From assembly GCA_050304615.1 (NCBI GenBank), contig JBNLDW010000012.1, positions 1 to 64,000 on the forward strand: a stretch of 64,000 bases of DNA. Direction: 5' to 3'. The notes beneath the pieces were generated by a model that worked only from the letters and a program-made list of their open reading frames with translations, was not told the origin of the DNA and made no database searches. Position 1 is the first letter of the stretch. Each line of letters begins with the position of its first letter. The DNA comes from CBFDBF01 sp050304615 (GTDB lineage: Bacteria > Pseudomonadota > Gammaproteobacteria > Chromatiales > Chromatiaceae). Of the stretch, positions 41,213 to 49,715 are shown one piece after another. The translations under genes and the position numbers were made by a program.

Positions 41213-44200
41213 GCCGTCTCTGCATCCGTTGCAATCTCTTTGGCCCGGCTGAAATCTTTTTTGCCACTGCCCAACTTGGGGATCGTATCCACTGGGAGCA
41301 GTTTGGCTGGCCGCATCAGGGGGTTGAGTTCAGACTGCTCTATAAGCCCCGTGATCTCATCCATGGTTATATCGCCAGCAACCAGCAGGGCTACCTTTTC
41401 ACCCTTCTTGCCATCGGGCAGGGCAGTGGTGAGTATCTCCACATCCTCCGGGATCAGTTTGCCTATGGCTGCCTCGATGGCACCAAGGCTGACCATCTCG
41501 CCGCCGATCTTGGCAAAGCGGGAGTAGCGATCGACAATGGTTAGAAAGCCATCTCTGTCTAGATGGCCCTTATCCCCAGTCTTGTACCAGCGCTTTCCAT
41601 CCAGTTCGACGATTACCTCTGAAGTTTTTTCCGGGTCGTTTAGATAACCCAACATGACCTGGGCGCCGCCAAATAGGATCAGTCCATCCTCATCTACTGG
41701 CAGAGTCTCTAGGCTATCTGGATCAACGATGCGAAAGCTACCGCCTGGGAGAGGCATGCCTACAGTGCCCTGTTTGTGTCCCTGCTGTACCCTCCAATCC
41801 TGCGGGTCGATACGGTCGGGGATGTTGACGCTGGCCACTGGCGTGGTCTCGGTAGTGCCGTAGCCTTCATAGATATCCTGGTTAAACTTCAGTTTGAATG
41901 CATCCCGTACCTCCGGGCTTAAACGTTCAGCACCAGCCACCACCACCCGCAGAGACTCCAGCATCAGGGGATGGACTCGCTGGTTACGGGTAAACAGACG
42001 GAGGAAGGTTGGGGTGCTACAGAATATGCTGGCCTGGTATTTACCGATAGCCTTGGCAATCGCAAGGGTGTCGGTTGGATCCGGGTGGCAGATGACAGGC
42101 ACACCCTCCAGCACCGGCATGAGCCCGGTCACCGAAAGCCCAAAGGCGTGGAATAGCGGTAGGGTCGCCATGACTTTGTCTTGGTTACGCGTATCGAGCA
42201 CATCGGAGATCTGCCGAATATTGGCCACAATATTTCGGTGGCTAAGTACTACCCCCTTGGGTTCTCCTTCACTGCCACTGGAGAAGAGGATGGCGGCCGG
42301 TTGTTCGGTGTCAATGGATTTGCCGAACAGGGCATAGAGTAGCCGTGCAGGCAGGAGTAGAGAGATGGCAAGCATGGTCAGTTTGGCCTGGAGAGTGATC
42401 TTCCCATGCAGCTCCTCAATATAGTAGACGTTGATTTGCTCTAGCAGTGGCCCCAGCTCTATACCACGTTGTGTTAGCTTTTTGATGAACCGCTTAGAGG
42501 TGTAGATGCTGTGAATTTCCGCCTTCTTTAACGCAGCTTGTAGTGCCTGTAGGCTGGTGGTGTAGTTTAAGTTGACTACGCTCTTACCTAGCAGCAGACA
42601 GGCTAGGTTGGCTACGATACCTGCGCTGCTAGTTGGTAGTAGTAGACCGATATTCTGCTCTGGGCTGCGCTGACGGATCAGTCGAGAGAAGGTGAGGACC
42701 GCTGTCAGCACCTTGTACCCGGAGAGCGTGCTCTCGCTTTGGACATCCGCCATGCTGAGGCTGCTGCCACAACGTTTGGCGCTACGCAGCCATGCCAGGG
42801 GGATAGGGTCGAGGTCGTTGGTGTGCTGTTCCCAGGTCTCGATAGAGAGGTCAAATACATGCTGCTTCACCTCATGAGCAGGCGTCTCCATGGGTAGCGG
42901 GTTGCCGAAGGCGACGATCACCTCTCCGCGTAGACGGCTGTTACGGATCTCCTGCAGCTTCTCACTAGAGCGGGAGAAGCGACTCCCCCATAGGCCACGT
43001 AGGTAGAACGGCAGGATGACCCCATCGACCCCCTCAACGGTACGTTCATAACCCTTTTTAAATTCACCAAGCTGGCCATTGCGGCTGATAGAGCCCTCTG
43101 GAAACAGGCACACCACCTCACCGGCCTTGAGTAGTTCGTTGATCTGCCGCAGGGCCTCCCTGCTCTGGCCGCCAGCAATCGGGACGACCCGAAATAGATC
43201 CAAAAACCAGCGTAGATACCAACGCTGATAGATCGCATGGTGCATCACAAAGCGTACCGGGCGCGGACAGGCGATCTGGATCATGGCCCAATCCAGCCAG
43301 CTGATGTGGTTGCCCAGCATCAGTACGCCACCCTGTCCGGGCAGGTTCTTGAATCCCAGTACCCGTATGCGGTAGGTGCTGGCAAAGATCCGGGCGATAA
43401 TAAAGCGCACCAGAGATTGTGGCAGTTGCCAGACGGTGTAGATGGCACCCGCCAGTGCGGCCACAGTAAGCATGTGAAACAGGGCTACACTATTGGCACC
43501 GTTGAGCGCGAACAGTACGGTTAAAACCAGAAAGCTGAGCATCACCACGTTCTGAACCCAGTTATTGCCGGCTAGTATGGTCCCTAGCTCTTGATCTCTG
43601 GCGTGGAACTGGATTAGCGCATTCAACAGCACAATAAACATACCACCGGCTATCCCCAATAGCAGAAAGTCGGCGATTGCCAAGCTCGTAGAGCTAAGCT
43701 GTGGCAGGAAGAAAATGGCGGTGACTATACCCAGTGCGCCCAGCGGGATCAGCCCGGTCTCAATGTGATGTCTGGAGGCCCGGCCTGCTATTAGTGAGCC
43801 TATGATGATCCCGATGCCGGAACTGGCCAACATCCCCTGAATGACCACCGTATTGACCTCTCCCATGGTCGCCTTGGCAAAGGCCGGAAAGGTGGCCAGC
43901 ACTACTTGAGATATCCCCCAGAATGCGGAGAGACCGACGATTGAGAGCCAGATGGTCTGGTTGGCCAGTAGCTTTCTTATATTAGATCCGAGGTGACTGC
44001 CCTTGGCGTATTTGCTCCAGTCAAAGCTGTCATCGGCAACCGCTACAATGCCACTCGGCAGTCGCATGGCAGAGATCCATTCCAATAGAGAGCAGGCCAC
44101 CAGCACCCAGCCGATAGGAGCGATCACCCGCAACAGCTCAGCCTCATTCGAATAACTCACCCCGGATAGTCCACCCTCAAATAGTATCGAAAAGAAAAAG

Positions 44201-44664
44201 ATGCCAAGCAGGATGGCAACGATAGTTATTGCCTGCACCATTGCATTGGCTACTGTCAGATGTTCTTTACCGCATAGCTCTTTGATGTAGCCATACTTTG
44301 CCGGGGAGTAGAAGGCGCTCTGTACCGCCAGCAGAAAGGTCATCCCAAACGAGAGGTAGAACCAGCCGAGATAGTAGGAGAGGGTGATCAGCAGGGTCAG
44401 GCCAACCGCGATCGCGGAACTGTATTTTATGATCCTGGGCTTGGGGTGGCGATCGGAGAGGAAACCGGCAGGGCTGAAGAACAAGATAAAGGGTAGCAGG
44501 ATCAGGCCATTTACGATCGCCGTCAGGATGATCTGGGTCTGACCGTCATATATCTTGAACACCGTGTTCTGAATAATGATCTTATGACCAAGATCAACGA
44601 AGGCGTTGAGGAAAAGGATCAGTAAAAAGGGGATAAACCCTGTAGTCCTGAACAATTTATCCAT
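41209..44664 (-). CDS. aas: LplT-PlsC-Aas fusion: lysophospholipid transporter and acyl-ACP synthetase/acyltransferase
   Basis: An 1151-residue three-part protein. Residues 1-415 form an MFS transporter like LplT (about 12 helices). Residues 430-630 are a PlsC-type acyltransferase with HISWLD (Hx4D) and LFPEGSISRNG. Residues 640-1150 are an AMP-forming acyl-ACP synthetase with ILFSSGSEGEPKGVVLSHRN, EGYGTTETTP and YKTGDKGHLDRDGFL. Together they flip lysophosphatidylethanolamine inward and re-acylate it with an activated fatty acid. In E. coli LplT and Aas are separate proteins; here the functions are one chain. Confidence 0.92.
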   Translation of the reverse strand: MDKLFRTTGFIPFLLILFLNAFVDLGHKIIIQNTVFKIYDGQTQIILTAIVNGLILLPFILFFSPAGFLSDRHPKPRIIKYSSAIAVGLTLLITLSYYLGWFYLSFGMTFLLAVQSAFYSPAKYGYIKELCGKEHLTVANAMVQAITIVAILLGIFFFSILFEGGLSGVSYSNEAELLRVIAPIGWVLVACSLLEWISAMRLPSGIVAVADDSFDWSKYAKGSHLGSNIRKLLANQTIWLSIVGLSAFWGISQVVLATFPAFAKATMGEVNTVVIQGMLASSGIGIIIGSLIAGRASRHHIETGLIPLGALGIVTAIFFLPQLSSTSLAIADFLLLGIAGGMFIVLLNALIQFHARDQELGTILAGNNWVQNVVMLSFLVLTVLFALNGANSVALFHMLTVAALAGAIYTVWQLPQSLVRFIIARIFASTYRIRVLGFKNLPGQGGVLMLGNHISWLDWAMIQIACPRPVRFVMHHAIYQRWYLRWFLDLFRVVPIAGGQSREALRQINELLKAGEVVCLFPEGSISRNGQLGEFKKGYERTVEGVDGVILPFYLRGLWGSRFSRSSEKLQEIRNSRLRGEVIVAFGNPLPMETPAHEVKQHVFDLSIETWEQHTNDLDPIPLAWLRSAKRCGSSLSMADVQSESTLSGYKVLTAVLTFSRLIRQRSPEQNIGLLLPTSSAGIVANLACLLLGKSVVNLNYTTSLQALQAALKKAEIHSIYTSKRFIKKLTQRGIELGPLLEQINVYYIEELHGKITLQAKLTMLAISLLLPARLLYALFGKSIDTEQPAAILFSSGSEGEPKGVVLSHRNIVANIRQISDVLDTRNQDKVMATLPLFHAFGLSVTGLMPVLEGVPVICHPDPTDTLAIAKAIGKYQASIFCSTPTFLRLFTRNQRVHPLMLESLRVVVAGAERLSPEVRDAFKLKFNQDIYEGYGTTETTPVASVNIPDRIDPQDWRVQQGHKQGTVGMPLPGGSFRIVDPDSLETLPVDEDGLILFGGAQVMLGYLNDPEKTSEVIVELDGKRWYKTGDKGHLDRDGFLTIVDRYSRFAKIGGEMVSLGAIEAAIGKLIPEDVEILTTALPDGKKGEKVALLVAGDITMDEITGLIEQSELNPLMRPAKLLPVDTIPKLGSGKKDFSRAKEIATDAETA

Positions 44665-44809
44665 GCTTGGAACTCTCCATAGCTATTTTTATTGGCCGGC
44701 AGTTATGTCGATCTCCCTAAGATCGCCCGAAATGGCTGCAGTTGCAACCAAAGTTGCTGCTGCAACCAGATCGATGGCACTCCATAAGTGGTTGGCTCAA
44801 AGATGCTAT

Positions 44810-44837
44810 TTGATAGTTGCTGGCCCTGCTGTATAAT
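44810..44837 (+). promoter_or_regulatory. Promoter of tRNA-Lys
   Basis: TTGATA (44810-44815), 16-bp spacer, TATAAT (44832-44837), then a GC-rich discriminator TGCGCGC before the tRNA. This suits a sigma-70 promoter under stringent control. Rest of the 44665-44809 gap shows no gene. Confidence 0.75.
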
Positions 44838-44856
44838 TGCGCGCTTCAAACGATAT

Positions 44857-44932
44857 GGGCCGTTAGCTCAGTTGGTAGAGCAGTGGATTTTTAATCCATT
44901 GGTCACAGGTTCGACTCCTGTACGGCCTACCA
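44857..44932 (+). tRNA. tRNA-Lys (UUU)
   Basis: 76 bases including encoded CCA. Acceptor stem GGGCCGT/ACGGCCT (one G-U pair), D loop AGCTCAGTTGGTAGAGC, anticodon stem GTGGA/TCCAT with loop TTTTTAA, anticodon TTT, T loop GGTTCGACTCC. A37 is present, the t6A position. Confidence 0.97.
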
Positions 44933-45001
44933 TATAAATCAGTAAGTTATAATCATTTTATAATGTTTATACTTACTATATAATCCCACCATTTTATAGA
45001 T

Positions 45002-45685
45002 ATGAAACTCCTGGCCATAGAGACTGCCACAGAGGCCTGTTCTGCCGCACTTCTGTTGGATGGAGAGATCGCAGAGCGCTTTGTGGTTCAGCCAAGGCGT
45101 CAGAGTGAGCTTATTCTCGGCATGGTGGATGAGCTCCTGGCAGCAGCAGAGATGAGCCCCAGAGGGCTGGATGCAGTAGCATTTGGTGCCGGTCCTGGTT
45201 CTTTTACCGGAGTGCGGATTGCCACCGGGGTGACCCAGGGGATAGCGTATGGTGCAGATCTGCCGGTTGTGCCGATCTCTACCTTGGCGGCACTGGCCCA
45301 GCACCAATTCCGTAAAAGTGGACATCGTCGCATGTTGCCAGCCTTTGATGCCAGGATGAATGAGCTATACTGGGGGTGTTATGAGGTCTATGAAGGTGGA
45401 TTGGCACAGCCTATGTTGCCTGATCGCCTCTTACCTCCAGAAAAGGTCAGTTGGTTACAGGGAGGTGGATGGCACGGTGTGGGTGGCGGCTGGGAGGCCT
45501 ATGGAGAGCTCCTGAGTAGACGTATTGGGGACGATCTACAGGCAGTAACTCCAGATCTGCACTGTAGTGCACATGATGTGGCACTGCTTGGCGCCGCTAA
45601 ATTTCAGGAGACAGGCGGTGTTTTGGCAGCAGAGGCGTTACCGCTATACCTACGGGATGATGTGGCACAAAAACCGAAATGCTAA
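45002..45685 (+). CDS. tsaB: tRNA t6A synthesis protein TsaB
   Basis: A 227-residue ASKHA-fold protein: LLAIETATEACSAALLLDGE at the start and FGAGPGSFTGVRIATGVTQG, typical of TsaB. It is the scaffold partner of TsaD/TsaE for threonylcarbamoyl transfer to A37 of ANN-decoding tRNAs. Lies 69 bases after tRNA-Lys(UUU), itself a t6A substrate. The gap holds three TATAAT-like words but no terminator, so both read-through and its own promoter are possible. Confidence 0.93.
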   Translation: MKLLAIETATEACSAALLLDGEIAERFVVQPRRQSELILGMVDELLAAAEMSPRGLDAVAFGAGPGSFTGVRIATGVTQGIAYGADLPVVPISTLAALAQHQFRKSGHRRMLPAFDARMNELYWGCYEVYEGGLAQPMLPDRLLPPEKVSWLQGGGWHGVGGGWEAYGELLSRRIGDDLQAVTPDLHCSAHDVALLGAAKFQETGGVLAAEALPLYLRDDVAQKPKC

Positions 45686-45884
45686 ATTTATGGAAGCTCT
45701 GATCGAATCCATTCATTAGCCATAACATATGGCAATAGACTAATCTGTTACTGGAACCTCTGAAAATATCAGTGGTCATCTATTAGGAATGGTTGTCATA
45801 GTGTACTGATTAATGTTAAAAAAGAGCAGATAATGTTCCGCTATAATGAATGGGTTGCTATATAGATTTTGTCTGGAGGATTGG

Positions 45885-46589
45885 ATGCGTAGGTTGGTAG
45901 CGTGGTTGATAATCTCGGGGGTCGTACTTGGTGCGGTGACTGCTGGTATAGCGATGGCAGTAGAGCCAGCTGATGACGGCAACTTGGTCAAGCGTACAGC
46001 AGAGCTGCGACAACATTTAGAGGCGCGTATCGCAGAGCTTAGTGCTGACCGTGGGAAGCTCGCTGAGGCCATGCAAAAAGGGTACGACCGTACCGTTCTG
46101 TGTCGGCACTGCCACGGTGAAGACGGAATAGCTATTCAACGTGAGGGCCTACAGCGGATAGTGCCAAACCTAGCAGGCCAGAATCCCGTCTACATAGTTG
46201 ACCAGTTCCAACGTTTTGAGGATGGTAGGCGCAAAGATTTCATGATGGGTGGGCTGGCAGTAAATTTTACCGAAGAGGATATGATCAACACCGCCATCTA
46301 CTACTCCATGCTGGAGCCAGAGGTTTCTGGTGGCGGACGTCCGGACATACGGCCTAAAGGCAAACAGATATTTGACAGTATCTGTGCCGCTTGTCACGGC
46401 AAGGATGGTAAGGGCCAGGAGGGCTATGCCATGATCGCCGGACAACGGGATGATTATATAGTACAGATGTTGAAGACCTTCCGGGATGATCGTGTACGGC
46501 GAGTCAATCCCTGGATGACCGGTGTGGCGGTTGGACTCACCGATGAAGATATGGAGGCGGTCGCCTCATACGTGGCAAATCTTCAGTAG
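45885..46589 (+). CDS. Diheme cytochrome c (cytochrome c4-like)
   Basis: Encodes 234 residues. Signal peptide (LVAWLIISGVVLGAVTAGIAMA), a helical charged stretch, then two cytochrome c domains with CRHCH (73-77) and CAACH (167-171), each CxxCH. Layout and spacing fit the c4 type, a periplasmic electron carrier between the bc1 complex and a terminal oxidase. ATG 45885 follows GGAGGA; the longer frame begins within a TATAAT (45842-45847), which supports the later start. Confidence 0.88.
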   Translation: MRRLVAWLIISGVVLGAVTAGIAMAVEPADDGNLVKRTAELRQHLEARIAELSADRGKLAEAMQKGYDRTVLCRHCHGEDGIAIQREGLQRIVPNLAGQNPVYIVDQFQRFEDGRRKDFMMGGLAVNFTEEDMINTAIYYSMLEPEVSGGGRPDIRPKGKQIFDSICAACHGKDGKGQEGYAMIAGQRDDYIVQMLKTFRDDRVRRVNPWMTGVAVGLTDEDMEAVASYVANLQ

Positions 46590-46621
46590 TACTCCCTGAT
46601 ACCGCAGTGAGGGACAATATC

Positions 46622-48295
46622 ATGCAGGGGCGATCGCTCGTTCTCCTGTTGCTGCTAACACTGGCCCTTGCGCTACTCTATTTTCTCTCCTTTCTAGACG
46701 CCGATCTGATCCGAGCCGGAGAGGCGCGGGCGGCGGAGATTGCGCGGGAGATGGTAGAGCGGGGCAATTTTATCTTGCCGACCCTAAACCACGAGATTAC
46801 CTCCACAACCCTGACTAAACCACCACTATTCCATTGGTCTCTGGCCGCCGTAGGCGCACCATTTGAGTGGCAGAATTGGGCGGTACGCCTGCCCTCTGTG
46901 TTGTTTGCCATGGGCACCATATGGATGGTTTTTCTTACTGCTCGACTGCTGTTTGGTCTCCGCGCTTCGGTCTATGCAGTTGTGGTACTCACTACCTCTA
47001 TTCTTTTTTTACAGAATGGTTCGGCTGCCCGCATAGACATACTGTTTACCCTCCTTATTGTCTCTTCCCTCTACTTCTTCTGGCAGGCGATCGATAAAAC
47101 AGACAGGCGCAGCTGGATCTGGGGTTTCTATCTATGTAGTGCCTTGGCAGTGGTGGCAAAGGGGCCTGTGGGGCTGTTGCTACCCTTTGCCATTGCAACC
47201 TTTTTTCTATTGGTACAGGAGCAGTCTGGGTTACATAAAGAGCTGTTTATCAAACGGGGGCTGCTGCTGTTTTTGGCAGTTGCACTTCCCTGGTATCTGG
47301 CCATGGCAATAACCGCTCCACAAGACCTGGTAAATAACTTCCTGTTTGGGCAACTGGCCCATTGGTGGGAGGGTGGCAGCAAGGTTGCCAGCGGTGAGAG
47401 CAAATCGATCTTATATTATCTGCCGCATTTGTTGGTGGGGGCCTTTCCATGGTCACTGTTACTCCCGGGAATACTCTTTGTGGCCATCCGAGAAGCCAAG
47501 GGAAATCCCAGGTTAAAGGCGATATTGTTCTGGTTTATCGGAGGGCTTATTCTGTTTAGCCTCGGCGGTAAAAAGGCGTCCCGTTATCTACTCCCGCTGA
47601 TGCCAGCGTTTGCCCTATTGGCAGGCTACTACCTGGATCATCTGCAGCAGGGGCTAAGCAGTCGTCATCGTCGCCTGTTGAGTGTCTCCAGTGGAGCAGC
47701 TGTAATGGGCGTCTTACTGGTGTTTGTCCTACTCTTGGCAATTTATATAGATTCGGAAGCGGTGTTGAACACGCTGTTGCAGGGGCGCAATCGTGGTGGT
47801 TCCCAACAGCTACAGGAGGGGTGGGAGTTGCTTCAGGGGGTTGTTGGTATCGCTACACTACTCTCTCTACTCGCTTTACTGGCCGCGCTGCTAGCCTTGA
47901 TTGGCGCGATCAAAGGGCGCATTACCTGGCTGGTAGTCGGCTCTGCTGCCATCATCTGGGCACTGGTCTGGCCATTTTCTCTTGCCATAAAGCCGCAGTT
48001 GGATGCTGCCAAAAGTCCGCGTATGGTCGCTGAGGAGGTGCAGTCGCGACTCCCGGTCGGAGAGCAGCTTTACGCTGGCGGCAGGGCCTATAAACACGCC
48101 ATGCGCTGGTATCTACAGAGGAATATCCTCCTGGAGTCCAATGAGGATATATACCGGCGTATCCGCAGTGAGCAGGATTCTTGGGTATTGCTGATGAATA
48201 AGGAGGCTCCACCGGAGGAGCTATTGAGTGCCAGGCCAGACAACCAGCAATGGCAGGTAGACTATTACTATGTCACGTTTTTCCCCGGACGTTAG
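46622..48295 (+). CDS. ArnT-like membrane glycosyltransferase (PMT family)
   Basis: A 557-residue polytopic glycosyltransferase. SFLDADLIRAGEARAAEIAR corresponds to the ArnT 'DE.RYAEIAREM' catalytic loop, though the first acidic pair reads D-A-D. LPTLNHEITSTTLTKPPLFHW follows, then about 11 helices and a soluble periplasmic C-terminus. Such enzymes move a sugar from undecaprenyl phosphate to lipid A or another acceptor. ATG 46622 (GAGGG nine bases before) is preferred to GTG 46607. Polymyxin resistance cannot be claimed from sequence. Confidence 0.83.
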   Translation: MQGRSLVLLLLLTLALALLYFLSFLDADLIRAGEARAAEIAREMVERGNFILPTLNHEITSTTLTKPPLFHWSLAAVGAPFEWQNWAVRLPSVLFAMGTIWMVFLTARLLFGLRASVYAVVVLTTSILFLQNGSAARIDILFTLLIVSSLYFFWQAIDKTDRRSWIWGFYLCSALAVVAKGPVGLLLPFAIATFFLLVQEQSGLHKELFIKRGLLLFLAVALPWYLAMAITAPQDLVNNFLFGQLAHWWEGGSKVASGESKSILYYLPHLLVGAFPWSLLLPGILFVAIREAKGNPRLKAILFWFIGGLILFSLGGKKASRYLLPLMPAFALLAGYYLDHLQQGLSSRHRRLLSVSSGAAVMGVLLVFVLLLAIYIDSEAVLNTLLQGRNRGGSQQLQEGWELLQGVVGIATLLSLLALLAALLALIGAIKGRITWLVVGSAAIIWALVWPFSLAIKPQLDAAKSPRMVAEEVQSRLPVGEQLYAGGRAYKHAMRWYLQRNILLESNEDIYRRIRSEQDSWVLLMNKEAPPEELLSARPDNQQWQVDYYYVTFFPGR

Positions 48296-48310
48296 CCTCT
48301 ATAAGATTGG

Positions 48311-48518
48311 CAACAAAATAGGCCGACCTAGCCTATTTGTTGCGCGCCCATAACAATCTGGCACAGATATGCGAATCTGCTTGATTTGTGTGGGCTTTCA
48401 TTGGCCTTTGGCCAACGACGGCACTTGACCGCCATGGATTGCGGAAATGCAGGTTTTGCAGGAGCAAAACCTTCCCCTGTGCCGTCTATTAACCCGACAA
48501 TAATTATTGCCGGGTTAA
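48311..48518 (+). ncRNA. Candidate structured RNA or palindromic element
   Basis: A 208-bp gap segment made of consecutive inverted repeats: CAACAAAATAGGC/GCCTATTTGTTG (48311-48342); GCCCA/TGGGC (48346-48395) enclosing CAGAT/ATCTG; TTGGCC/GGCCAA (48401-48415); GACGGCAC/GTGCCGTC (48417-48486) enclosing CCGC/GCGG and AGGTTTTGC/GCAAAACCT; and TTAACCCG/CGGGTTAA (48489-48518) with an inner CAATAA/TTATTG. The strand is assumed from the flanking genes. It could be an RNA, a terminator cluster or a non-coding mobile repeat. Confidence 0.45.
48489..48518 (+). terminator. Strong 30-nt hairpin, possible terminator
   Basis: Near-perfect stem: TTAACCCG/CGGGTTAA, one mismatch, then CAATAA/TTATTG with no loop. 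Followed by TATTT only, so it is a weak Rho-independent terminator candidate. It is the last part of the structured segment before the next gene. Confidence 0.4.
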
Positions 48519-48590
48519 TATTTCCTGTAGAATCCATCTTTTATTGTTACTAGTCTAGTCGTGATCTTTTACGGCAGGGTGAGATTTAGT

Positions 48591-49325
48591 ATGGATATTT
48601 CAGTAGTGATTCCGGTTTTTAATGAGGCGGACAATATCGCCACTCTGGCGGCAGAGATCAGGGCCGCTTTGGATGGAGAGTGTGTTTATGAGGTTATATT
48701 CGTAGATGATTGCAGTAGCGATGATACCCCACAAAGACTGGCTGAGTTGCGTGGTAGCCATCCTCAGTTTAGGCATATAAGGCATCTGTGTAACAGTGGG
48801 CAGAGCACCGCAGTGCGCAATGGAGTAAAGGCGGCACGCATGGAGTGGGTGGTTACCCTGGATGGTGATGGTCAGAATGATCCGGCCGATATTCCAAGAT
48901 TAATTAAGGTCATGCAGGAGCGGGAAGCTGGCAGTAGACTGGAGATGGTGGCAGGTTATAGAAAAAAACGTCAGGATAGCTGGTTAAAGAAGGTTTCATC
49001 CAGAGTAGCCAATGGCATTCGTTCTCGCCTGTTAAAAGATGATACACCAGACACAGGTTGCGGACTTAAGCTGTTTTCTCGGGCAGCATTTCTGGATCTA
49101 CCCTATTTTGATCATATGCACCGTTTTCTCCCTGCACTTATACAGCGTAATGGTGGTAAGACCGTATCCGTAGAGGTGAATCATAGACATCGAGTTGCAG
49201 GGGTATCTAAATATGGCCTGAATAACCGTCTTTGGGTGGGGATAGTGGATATCTTTGGGGTAAGGTGGCTACAGAATAGAGCTAGAATAACTGCAATTGA
49301 AGAGCGCGACGCGAGTAGTCGTTGA
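48591..49325 (+). CDS. Family 2 glycosyltransferase (polyprenyl-phosphate sugar synthase type)
   Basis: Encodes 244 residues. SVVIPVFNEADNIATL, EVIFVDDCSSDDTP and VVTLDGDGQNDPADIPRLI are the GT2 nucleotide-binding and DxD-like motifs of the dolichol-phosphate mannose synthase / ArnC group. The C-terminus (VEVNHRHRVAGVSKYGLNNR) is typical. It probably loads a sugar on undecaprenyl phosphate for the ArnT-like transferase upstream. ATG 48591 is chosen; the frame to 48561 starts at GTG without a ribosome site. Confidence 0.85.
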   Translation: MDISVVIPVFNEADNIATLAAEIRAALDGECVYEVIFVDDCSSDDTPQRLAELRGSHPQFRHIRHLCNSGQSTAVRNGVKAARMEWVVTLDGDGQNDPADIPRLIKVMQEREAGSRLEMVAGYRKKRQDSWLKKVSSRVANGIRSRLLKDDTPDTGCGLKLFSRAAFLDLPYFDHMHRFLPALIQRNGGKTVSVEVNHRHRVAGVSKYGLNNRLWVGIVDIFGVRWLQNRARITAIEERDASSR

Positions 49326-49362
49326 GGTAATAAGCGCAGGGTGAACACAAGGTAGGCTAGAT

Positions 49363-49671
49363 ATGCATGAGATTTTATTCGTCTTGTTAGGGGCATCGGT
49401 TACTCCATGGAAGATTGTGGGTTATGTTGGAGTTTTTATGTTTGCCGGTAGATGGTTTGTTCAACTCATATCTTCTGCCAGAGAGAAAAAACCTACCTTT
49501 CCTCTCGCCTTCTGGCTAATGAGTTTAGGTGGCAGTCTGCTGTTATTGGCCTACTTTATATTCGGCAAGAATGACTCTGTAGGAATATTGTCCAATGCCT
49601 TTCCGGCTGGTATTGCCCTGTATAATCTTTATTTAGAGATTACTCATAGATCTAGGCTCGCTGTTTCCTAA
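49363..49671 (+). CDS. LAB_N (lipid A biosynthesis N-terminal-like) membrane protein
   Basis: Encodes 102 residues with three membrane helices (about 15-35, 46-66, 72-92). VGVFMFAGRWFVQLISSARE and PLAFWLMSLGGSLLLLAYFI match the LAB_N domain found as a separate protein or fused to lipid-A genes. Function is unclear; it probably aids a lipid-linked sugar step. It follows the GT2 gene by 37 bases. Confidence 0.82.
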   Translation: MHEILFVLLGASVTPWKIVGYVGVFMFAGRWFVQLISSAREKKPTFPLAFWLMSLGGSLLLLAYFIFGKNDSVGILSNAFPAGIALYNLYLEITHRSRLAVS

Positions 49672-49715
49672 GTTCAGTTGACGCGGATAATAGAACACAC
49701 TCCGGTGGAGTCGCC

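Noticed and set aside
45719..45733. GCCATA-ACA-TATGGC hairpin after tsaB as a terminator
   Set aside because: Short stem with a 3-base loop and no T-run; could be chance in AT-rich DNA.
48328..48537. 69-codon minus-strand ORF in the structured gap
   Set aside because: It coincides with nested inverted repeats, has no ribosome site, and its composition reflects the palindromes; not called as a gene.
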